Below, piece after piece: positions 5,711-11,183 of a DNA stretch of 12,431 bases. A model generated the notes under the pieces. The model made no database searches and was not told the origin of the DNA. It saw only the letters and a list, made by a program, of their open reading frames with translations. The DNA is from Gemmatimonadota bacterium (GTDB lineage Bacteria > Gemmatimonadota > Gemmatimonadetes > Gemmatimonadales > GWC2-71-9): NCBI GenBank assembly GCA_004357415.1, contig SMVY01000146.1, positions 1-12,431 on the forward strand. The letters run 5' to 3'. The first letter of the stretch is position 1. Every line of letters starts with the position of its first letter. The translations under genes were made by a program, and so were the position numbers.

Positions 5711-7020
5711 CCGCACCACGGGCCCCGGCGATGGCGATGGATCCGGAGCTGAAGAAGAAACTCCTCTTCACGCTGCTCGCCCTTGTGCTGTACCGAATCG
5801 GTGCCCACATTGCCGCCCCGGGCGTCAATGTTACGGCACTGTCAGATTTCATCCGCAACTCGGCCGCGGCAGGCTTCTTCGGCCTGTACGACATGCTCGG
5901 TGGGGGGCTATCCCGCGCCACCGTGTTCGCGCTGGGCATCATGCCGTTCATCTCGGCCTCCATCATCTTCCAGCTGGCCGGCGGTGTGGTTCCCACGGTC
6001 GGGAAGATGCAGAAGGACGAGGAGGGACGGAAGAAGCTCACCCAGTGGACGCGCTACACCACCCTAGTCATCGCGCTGTCCCAGTCCTACACCTACGCGC
6101 TGTTCACCGAATCGATCCCCGGGGCTATAGCCGCTCCCGGCTTCGGTTCCCGGTTCGTCATGGTGGTCACCCTGACGACCGGCGCCATGGTTGTCATGTG
6201 GCTGGGCGAGCAGATTACCGAAAATGGTATCGGCAACGGCGCCAGCATGCTGATTACCTTCTCGATTCTCGAACGGCTGTGGCCGGGCACCCTGCAGCTG
6301 CTCGGATTCGTGACCGAGGGCATCGTATCGCTGGCGGCGGCCCTTACGTACGTCGCCGTGATCGTGGGGGCGATTGCTGCGGTGACGGCCATGACCATCG
6401 CCGCCCGGCGGATCCCCATACAGATACCCCGAAAAGTCATGGGACGCGGACGCATCCAGGAAGGGCGCAAGAGCTTCATTCCCATCCGGATGCTGACGGC
6501 CAACGTAATGCCGATCATCTTCGCCCAGACCCTGATCATCGTCCCGGGGACGCTGGCCAGCTTCAGCAACAGCGAGACGTTGACGGAAGTGGCCAACCTA
6601 TTCGTGCCGGGAAGCGTTCCCTACGCCATTCTGTTCGCCGTCATGATCGTGCTGTTCACCTACTTCTATACCTCGATCATCTTCAACTCGGTCGATCTGG
6701 CCGAGAACCTGAAGAAGCAAGGCGGCTTCATTCCGGGCGTGAAGCCCGGGGCCGCCACCGCGGACTATATCGACGGCGTGCTGGGCCGCATTACCCTACC
6801 CGGTGCGCTGTTCCTGGCGGCGGTGGCGCTGGTGCCGATCTTCGTCTCCAACAAGTTGGGCATCCAGTCGCAGTTCGGCGGCACATCGGTGCTCATCGTG
6901 GTCGGCGTCCTGTTGGACACCATCGCGCGCATCGAGCAACATCGTCAGCTGCGCCAGTACGATGGCTTCATGCGGTCGGGGCGGGTCAAGTTCCGCGGGC
7001 GGCAGACCCGGTTCATGTGA
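5707..7020 (+). CDS. secY: Protein translocase subunit SecY
   Basis: SecY (437 aa) is the channel of the SecYEG translocon in the inner membrane. Ten hydrophobic segments are readable, the first at about residues 18-36. Landmarks are GIMPFISASIIFQL (77-90), KDEEGRKKLTQWTRY (103-117), GEQITENGIGNGASM, RRIPIQIPRK (C4 loop, 234-243) and NLKKQGGFIPGVKPG (C5 loop, 334-348). The loop has Lys346 where E. coli has the important Arg357 (GIRPG). The C-terminus LRQYDGFM...GRQTRFM is cytoplasmic. The GTG at 5707 overlaps rplO by GTGA; ATGs at 5731 and 5737 are alternatives and would give a more usual N-terminus, but with weak ribosome binding sites. Confidence 0.96.
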   Translation: MTAPRAPAMAMDPELKKKLLFTLLALVLYRIGAHIAAPGVNVTALSDFIRNSAAAGFFGLYDMLGGGLSRATVFALGIMPFISASIIFQLAGGVVPTVGKMQKDEEGRKKLTQWTRYTTLVIALSQSYTYALFTESIPGAIAAPGFGSRFVMVVTLTTGAMVVMWLGEQITENGIGNGASMLITFSILERLWPGTLQLLGFVTEGIVSLAAALTYVAVIVGAIAAVTAMTIAARRIPIQIPRKVMGRGRIQEGRKSFIPIRMLTANVMPIIFAQTLIIVPGTLASFSNSETLTEVANLFVPGSVPYAILFAVMIVLFTYFYTSIIFNSVDLAENLKKQGGFIPGVKPGAATADYIDGVLGRITLPGALFLAAVALVPIFVSNKLGIQSQFGGTSVLIVVGVLLDTIARIEQHRQLRQYDGFMRSGRVKFRGRQTRFM

Positions 7021-7021
7021 T

Positions 7022-7041
7022 GGGAGGCCTTGCGGCCTCCC
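7022..7041 (+). other. Perfect 8-bp hairpin right after the secY stop
   Basis: GGGAGGCC (7022-7029) and GGCCTCCC (7034-7041) pair around a TTGC loop, one base after the secY TGA. There is no T-tract, so it is more likely a 3'-end stabiliser or a weak or Rho-assisted terminator than a canonical intrinsic one. Confidence 0.55.
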
Positions 7042-7062
7042 GACTGACGGCTGACAGCATGC
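7042..7062. repeat. Short heptamer repeat remnant downstream of secY
   Basis: GACTGAC (7042-7048), GGCTGAC (7049-7055) and a diverged AGCATGC follow the hairpin directly. The unit length of 7 and the CT-N-AC core match the repeats near rpsN (GACTCAC). With only two good copies, chance cannot be ruled out. Confidence 0.4.
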
Positions 7063-7078
7063 GTGTAGCAGAGACGAC

Positions 7079-7118
7079 GGGCGGTGCGGATGAGGGTACT
7101 CCGGCACCGCCCTTGGCT
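7079..7118 (+). terminator. Candidate intrinsic terminator or attenuator between secY and adk
   Basis: GGGCGGTGC (7079-7087) pairs perfectly with GCACCGCCC (7104-7112) as a 9-bp GC-rich stem around a 16-base loop that can add a GGA/TCC pairing. It is followed by TTGGCTTT (7113-7120), a poor T-tract. If it terminates, adk-map need their own promoter or depend on read-through; I could not pick a convincing promoter in 7042-7138. Confidence 0.5.
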
Positions 7119-7138
7119 TTATCGAGAGAACCGTTGGT

Positions 7139-7702
7139 ATGGACATACTGTTGATGGGCCCTCCGGGGGCTGGTAAGGGAACCCAGGGCGTCAGGCTGGC
7201 CGAGCGGCTCGGATTGCCGAAATTCGCCACCGGCGATCTGCTGCGGGATGCCGTCAAGCGCCAAACGCCGCTGGGACTCGAAGCCAAAGCCGTAATGGAG
7301 GCCGGACACCTCGTCAGCGACGACGTCATCCTCGGGGTCGTTCGGGATGAGCTGGCCAAACCCTCGGCCGATGGCGGGGTCATCTTCGACGGGGTGGTCC
7401 GCACCATCCCGCAGGCGGAAGGCTTGGCGTCCACCCTGGCCGCCTCCGGGCGCACGCTCGACCACGTGGTATTCTTCGACGTGCCCGACGAGGAGATCCT
7501 GAGCCGGTTGGAGAAGCGCCGCTCGAGCGAAGGCCGGGCCGACGACGATCCCGAAGCGGTGAAGACCAGGCTCGAGGCCTACCGGCGCCAGACCGCTCCG
7601 GTCCTGGCGTGGTACCAGGAACGCCAGACCGTGCACCACGTCGACGGCATCGGAGCCGTCGACGAGATCTTCCAGCGCCTGTGCCAGGCGGTCGGCTGTT
7701 AG
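7139..7702 (+). CDS. adk: Adenylate kinase, short-LID type, with DGVVRT in place of DGFPRT
   Basis: Adenylate kinase (187 aa) interconverts ATP + AMP and 2 ADP in the cytoplasm. The P-loop is GPPGAGKGTQ (residues 7-16). TGDLLR carries the AMP-contacting Arg36, and the LID-side arginines lie in RLEKRRSSEGR (123-133), followed by TRLEAYRRQTAPV (143-155). The LID is short, with no zinc-type insertion or cysteines there. The AMP-site motif normally DGFPRT reads DGVVRT (84-89): Val86-Val87 replace Phe-Pro while Arg88 is kept. It starts at ATG 7139, with only a weak GAGAGA upstream, after the 118-base gap, and abuts map. Position in the spc cluster supports true adk. Confidence 0.93.
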   Translation: MDILLMGPPGAGKGTQGVRLAERLGLPKFATGDLLRDAVKRQTPLGLEAKAVMEAGHLVSDDVILGVVRDELAKPSADGGVIFDGVVRTIPQAEGLASTLAASGRTLDHVVFFDVPDEEILSRLEKRRSSEGRADDDPEAVKTRLEAYRRQTAPVLAWYQERQTVHHVDGIGAVDEIFQRLCQAVGC

Positions 7703-8461
7703 ATGGTCACCATCAAGTCACCCCGGGAAATCGATACCATGGCCGCGGCAGGGCGCATCGTCGGGGGAACGCTCGCTCTCATCCGGCGGCAGATTCGACC
7801 CGGCATGTCGACCGAGGATCTCGACGACCTGGCGGAGGAGTTCATCCGGAGCCACCCCGGCGCCCGGCCCTCTTTCAAGGGACTGTACGGGTTCCCCAAG
7901 ACGCTGTGCACATCGATCAACGAGGAGGTCGTCCACGGCATTCCCTCCGCCAAGCGGGTGCTGCACGAGGGAAGCATCGTCAGCGTGGACGTGGGCGTAC
8001 TCCTCGACGGGCTCCACGCCGACTCGGCCACCACCATCGCGGTCGGGGAGGTCGCCCCGGAAACCCAACGGCTGCTCGACGTTACCCAGGCCTCCCTGGT
8101 GGCCGGGATCGCCCAGGCGCGTACCGGAAACCACGTCGGCGACATCGGTCACGCGGTGCAGCAGGTGGCCGAGGCTGCCGGGTTCGGGGTCGTTCGGGAG
8201 CTGGTGGGTCACGGGATCGGCGAGCAGTTCCACGAGGAACCGCAGATTCCCAACTACGGCTCACCCAAACGCGGCCGCCGGTTGGTCGATGGCATGACCA
8301 TCGCCATCGAGCCGATGATCACCCAGGGCAACCCAGCCACCAAGACGCTGCCCGACAAGTGGACCGTGGTCACCGCCGACGGCCGCTTATCGGCCCATTT
8401 CGAGCACACGGTGGCGATCTCGGATGGCGAGCCGAGGATTCTGACGCTGGTAGAGGGATAG
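7703..8461 (+). CDS. map: Methionine aminopeptidase, type I
   Basis: MetAP (252 aa) removes the initiator methionine from new proteins and so acts right after translation. All five metal ligands are visible by comparison with E. coli: Asp96 (VDVGV), Asp107 (HADSA), His170 (GHGIG), Glu203 (IAIEPM) and Glu234 (HFEHT). The substrate-contacting His78 lies in INEEVVHGIP. There is no N-terminal zinc-finger or SH3 extension. ATG 7703 directly follows the adk stop, so the pair is one unit. It is the last gene of the cluster here; its TAG runs straight into the heptamer repeat array. Confidence 0.96.
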   Translation: MVTIKSPREIDTMAAAGRIVGGTLALIRRQIRPGMSTEDLDDLAEEFIRSHPGARPSFKGLYGFPKTLCTSINEEVVHGIPSAKRVLHEGSIVSVDVGVLLDGLHADSATTIAVGEVAPETQRLLDVTQASLVAGIAQARTGNHVGDIGHAVQQVAEAAGFGVVRELVGHGIGEQFHEEPQIPNYGSPKRGRRLVDGMTIAIEPMITQGNPATKTLPDKWTVVTADGRLSAHFEHTVAISDGEPRILTLVEG

Positions 8462-8586
8462 GACGTAGGGCGTAGGAGGGACGCGTCTACGTCTACCCGT
8501 ACGGGCGACGCATGCGTCGCCCCTACGTCCTACGTCCTACGTTCTACGTCCTATGCCCTACGCCCCACGCCCCACGTCCTACGACC
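8461..8586. repeat. Inverted heptanucleotide repeat array filling the map / cyclodeaminase convergent gap
   Basis: The right arm is nine consecutive 7-base units (8524-8586) of the type TACGTCC: TACGTCC, TACGTCC, TACGTTC, TACGTCC, TATGCCC, TACGCCC, CACGCCC, CACGTCC, TACGACC. The left arm has the same unit in reverse complement: GGACGTA (8461-8467), GGGCGTA (8468-8474) and a diverged GGAGGGA (8475-8481). Between them lie a diverged stretch and a 20-base palindrome. The array begins on the last base of the map stop codon and ends 2 bases before the stop of the minus-strand gene. It could fold into a long imperfect hairpin and may end transcription from both sides. Confidence 0.85.
8503..8522. 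repeat. Perfect 20-base palindrome at the centre of the heptamer array
   Basis: GGGCGACGCATGCGTCGCCC is its own reverse complement. With one C-C mismatch on each side it extends to CGTA (8498-8501) and TACG (8524-8527). No T-tract follows on either strand. It may be the tip of a REP/MITE-like element or a bidirectional terminator. Confidence 0.8.
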
Positions 8587-8588
8587 TC

Positions 8589-9284
8589 TCACGGCCACTC
8601 CACCAGCGCCTGGACGGCTCGCTCGTCGATGTCCGCGTCTTGGATCAGCCGGCTGGCCTGTTTCAGGAGCCCGGCGATCTTTTCGTCGCTCATGTCTCCC
8701 GGGGCCTCCTGGGCTCCGGTGCCCTCCCGCACTAGTGCCAGGTCCGATCGCACGTTGACCCAGGCCGCCCGCGCCGCGGCTCCCGCCAGGAGGACCGCCG
8801 TTGCTGCGTCCGCCCGCACCTGGATGTTGCCATGCTCGACCGCGGCGCGCGCCAGTGAGACGGTGATTTGTGCCAGTCGTAGCACGGCGATTTGGACCTC
8901 CGCGGCCCCGACGAGGGCCGCGTTCAGGTTGACCAGCCGCAGGATGGCTTCGTCGTCCTCGGCGTGGGGAATCGCCCGTGCCTGGGCCACGGCGCCATAG
9001 GCCATGACGTCTTCTTCGGCCAGGAGGACGAGGTCTTCACGCAGGGCATCGGCTTCGGATGCCATGTCCTGGAATGTGTCCTCCAGGTGGCGATACTCCT
9101 CGTGCCGCAACGTCAACCGGGCGCACATGGCCACCAGCGATGCGGCGATGGAGGCCGCGATGGCCGCTGCCGCACCGCCGCCGGGGACGGGGGCATCGGC
9201 GGCAATGGCGTCGCTCCAGTCTTTTAGCGAGTGGCCGGTGGACATCTCGGTGCCGGGTACCATGTCCGGCTCGGAATCGGTCAT
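8589..9284 (-). CDS. Formiminotransferase-cyclodeaminase (FTCD_C / FchA-like) family protein
   Basis: A 231-aa protein of the cyclodeaminase family, whose members convert 5-formimino-THF to methenyl-THF or act as methenyl-THF cyclohydrolase. After about 18 variable residues it reads SLKDWSDAIAADAPVPGGGAAAA (19-41), the family's Gly-rich signature, then a helical body with LVAMCARLTLR, LAEEDVMAYGAV, LAQITVSLARAAVEHGN and ADAATAVLLAGAAARAAW. The start is the ATG at 9284, not the longer open frame: it has GAGGAG 8 bases upstream and overlaps the stop of the upstream phosphatase gene as ATGA. The family assignment is firm; the exact reaction is not known. No histidine-degradation genes are nearby. 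Confidence 0.85.
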   Translation of the reverse strand: MTDSEPDMVPGTEMSTGHSLKDWSDAIAADAPVPGGGAAAAIAASIAASLVAMCARLTLRHEEYRHLEDTFQDMASEADALREDLVLLAEEDVMAYGAVAQARAIPHAEDDEAILRLVNLNAALVGAAEVQIAVLRLAQITVSLARAAVEHGNIQVRADAATAVLLAGAAARAAWVNVRSDLALVREGTGAQEAPGDMSDEKIAGLLKQASRLIQDADIDERAVQALVEWP

Positions 9285-10111
9285 GGGTGCCTCTCCTCGG
9301 CAAGGTCCACCGTGTGGGGAACGCCCTCGGCCCCGAGTTGGTCCAACAACCAGGCGTGGATGGTCTCGTTGCCGGCAACGACCGCCGTGTGCTCGACCCC
9401 GATGGCTTGTCCGGCCGCGTTGCTCACCGTGCCGCCCGCCTCCCGCACCAGGATGAGTCCCGCGGCGATGTCCCACGGGGCGAGCATCAGTTCCCAGAAT
9501 CCGTCATAGCACCCGGCGGCTACGGCGGCAAGGTCGAGTGCCGCGGAACCCGTCCGGCGAACGCCGCTCGTCCGGGGCAGAATCGCGTTGAATTGCCGTT
9601 GGTAGGCCGGGAGCCACTGGGGTTGCTTGAAGGGGAACCCCGTGCCGATCAACGCGTACCTCGGGTCGGTGATCCCGGACACCCGGATCGGCCGGCCGTT
9701 GGCGGTAGCTCCCCCGCCGAGTGACGCATGGTAGTGGACGTCGTGGGCCACGTCTACCACCACACCGGCCTGCAACACGCCGTCGATCGCCGCCGCGATC
9801 GACACGGCGTACATCGGGTACCGGTGCAGGAAATTGGTGGTGCCGTCGAGCGGGTCGACGATCCAGACCAGCCCCGCGGTTGCCAGATCCGGGGAGAGTT
9901 CTTCTCCGACGATGGTGGATTCGGGGGTCTCGGCCAGCAGGAGGTCGGTGATGCGCCGCTCCGCCGTCAGGTCCACCTGGGTGACGAAATCGGCGGCTCC
10001 CTTGGCGGTCCAATCGGCCGGGTCGGACGGCGGACCGGCGCTGCGGATGTACCCGGCCGCCGTCTCTGCGGCGCGCGAGGCCAAGTCAAGTAAGTTCAAG
10101 GGGGATAGCAT
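9281..10111 (-). CDS. Inositol monophosphatase family protein (SuhB-like)
   Basis: A 276-aa Mg2+-dependent phosphomonoesterase of the IMPase/FIG superfamily. Metal-site motifs are complete: VGEE (Glu70, Glu71), WIVDPLDGTTNFLH (83-96, with Asp86 and Asp89) and APWDIAAG (211-218, Asp214). The early DFVTQVDLTAER (41-52) is also typical. The substrate could be inositol-1-phosphate, fructose-1,6-bisphosphate, histidinol phosphate or PAP; the sequence does not decide. E. coli SuhB also has a role in rRNA transcription, but nothing here shows that. It starts at ATG 10111 with GAGGG upstream, divergent from trpS by 36 bases, and is coupled to the cyclodeaminase-like gene. Confidence 0.92.
   Translation of the reverse strand: MLSPLNLLDLASRAAETAAGYIRSAGPPSDPADWTAKGAADFVTQVDLTAERRITDLLLAETPESTIVGEELSPDLATAGLVWIVDPLDGTTNFLHRYPMYAVSIAAAIDGVLQAGVVVDVAHDVHYHASLGGGATANGRPIRVSGITDPRYALIGTGFPFKQPQWLPAYQRQFNAILPRTSGVRRTGSAALDLAAVAAGCYDGFWELMLAPWDIAAGLILVREAGGTVSNAAGQAIGVEHTAVVAGNETIHAWLLDQLGAEGVPHTVDLAEERHP
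9293..9298 (-). promoter_or_regulatory. Ribosome binding site that fixes the cyclodeaminase-like start
   Basis: Reads GAGGAG on the minus strand inside the last codons of the phosphatase gene, 8 bases before the ATG at 9284. It supports the short form with the ATGA overlap. Confidence 0.7.
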
Positions 10112-10112
10112 C

Positions 10113-10141
10113 TTGCAACCGTTCCCTCAGGTAGCTAGCTT
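10113..10141 (+). promoter_or_regulatory. Possible trpS promoter giving a leaderless transcript
   Basis: TTGCAA (10113-10118, 4/6 to TTGACA) and TAGCTT (10136-10141, 3/6 to TATAAT) are spaced by 17 bases. The predicted start of transcription falls on or next to the A of the trpS ATG (10148). No good ribosome binding site is seen ahead of trpS, which fits. The -10 match is weak. Confidence 0.3.
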
Positions 10142-10147
10142 GGCCTG

Positions 10148-11158
10148 ATGGCACGCATCTTCTCGGGCATCCAACCTTCCGGAGAACTCCACATCGGGAA
10201 CTGGTTGGGTGCGGTCAGAAACTGGGTCAATCTACAGTACGACTTCGAGTCGTTCTACGCGATCGTCGACCTCCACGCGGTCACCACCGGGGCTACCGAC
10301 CCCGGCCAGTTGGCACAGCAAACGATGGATATGGCCATCGGGCTGCTGTCCGCCGGCATCGATCCGGAGCAGGCCACCCTGTTCGTCCAGTCACATGTGC
10401 CGGCCCACTCGGAACTCATGTGGCTGCTCAACGCCGTGACCCCAGTCGGCGACCTCGAGCGGATGACGCAGTATAAGGACAAGTCCCGCGGCTTGAAGAG
10501 TATCCCGGCTGGCCTGCTCAACTACCCGATTCTGCAGGCCGCGGATATTCTCCTTTACCGGGCCGATACCGTGCCCGTGGGCGAAGATCAATTCCAGCAC
10601 CTGGAGTTGGCTCGGAAAATCGCCCGCCGGTGGAACCAGCGATTTGGTGGCGGGGAGGCGTTTTTCCCCGAGCCGGTCGCCCGCAAGACCGAAGCGGTAC
10701 GGGTCATGGGACTCGACGGCAAGGGCAAGATGTCAAAGAGCCAGGGGAACACCGTGGGGCTTCTCGATTCCCCCGACGACATCTGGCAGAAACTCCGCCC
10801 GGCCATGACTGATCCGGCCCGCAAGACCCGGAAGGACCCCGGCGATCCGGACGTGTGCAACATATTTGCCCTGCACGGCCATTTTTCCTCGGCCGACACC
10901 TGTAGCATGGTTGCCGAGCAGTGCCGCACCGCGGGATGGGGCTGCCTGGATTGCAAACGGGTATTGGCCGACAACATCAGTGAGCGGTTCGCGCCGATGC
11001 GGGAGCGAGCGCAGGAATTGAAGGCGGATCCGCAGCGGGTCACGGAGCTGCTGGCCCGCGGCGCCGAGCACGCGGCAGCCATCGCCAACGAGACGCTGGG
11101 CGGAGTGCAGGAGCGTATGGGCCTGCTACCCCCGTCGGTGGTTTCGTCCACCGCCTGA
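10148..11158 (+). CDS. trpS: Tryptophanyl-tRNA synthetase with a likely [4Fe-4S] cysteine motif
   Basis: TrpRS (336 aa) charges tRNA-Trp in the cytoplasm; it is a class I synthetase. It starts MARIFSGIQPSGELHIGNWLGA with the HIGH-type motif HIGN (15-18), has YRADTVPVGEDQFQHLELAR (137-156) and the KMSKS loop GKGKMSKSQGN (191-201). In the C-terminal part Cys237, Cys259, Cys266 and Cys269 form C-x21-C-x6-C-x2-C, nearly the [4Fe-4S] motif of Thermotoga maritima TrpRS (C-x22-C-x6-C-x2-C). An extra Cys252 lies in between. The gene is divergent from the phosphatase gene and is followed after 25 bases by the PilT-like gene. No clear ribosome binding site precedes it. Confidence 0.96.
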   Translation: MARIFSGIQPSGELHIGNWLGAVRNWVNLQYDFESFYAIVDLHAVTTGATDPGQLAQQTMDMAIGLLSAGIDPEQATLFVQSHVPAHSELMWLLNAVTPVGDLERMTQYKDKSRGLKSIPAGLLNYPILQAADILLYRADTVPVGEDQFQHLELARKIARRWNQRFGGGEAFFPEPVARKTEAVRVMGLDGKGKMSKSQGNTVGLLDSPDDIWQKLRPAMTDPARKTRKDPGDPDVCNIFALHGHFSSADTCSMVAEQCRTAGWGCLDCKRVLADNISERFAPMRERAQELKADPQRVTELLARGAEHAAAIANETLGGVQERMGLLPPSVVSSTA

Positions 11159-11183
11159 ACGCCGCAGGCGCATTCGAGGATCA

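Noticed and set aside
4055..5719. 554-residue open frame on the minus strand opposite rplR, rpsE, rpmD and rplO
   Set aside because: It lies antisense to four clear ribosomal genes, and its translation is low-complexity Arg/His/Gly-rich with no family motif. Long shadow frames are expected in GC-rich coding DNA.
6045..7154. 369-residue plus-strand frame within secY running into adk
   Set aside because: Translation is Arg/His-rich out-of-frame secY with no membrane segments or motifs.
7609..8475. 288-residue plus-strand frame overlapping adk and map
   Set aside because: Out-of-frame reading of map, Arg/Gly/His-rich; map itself has all catalytic residues.
8461..8586. Possible CRISPR array
   Set aside because: Units are 7 bases and directly adjacent, with no spacers and no cas genes nearby.
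8512..9000. Plus-strand frame starting in the heptamer array with repeating Arg-Pro-Thr/Tyr-Val-Leu residues
   Set aside because: The repetitive start is just the 7-base array translated, and the rest is antisense to the cyclodeaminase-like gene.
9285..9476. 64-residue N-terminal extension of the cyclodeaminase-like protein
   Set aside because: It overlaps the phosphatase gene, is Arg/Gly/His-rich, and the ATG at 9284 has a good ribosome binding site and the ATGA overlap.
11160..11170. Small CGCC-gca-GGCG hairpin between trpS and the PilT-like gene
   Set aside because: Only 4 base pairs with no T-tract, too small to call a terminator in GC-rich DNA.
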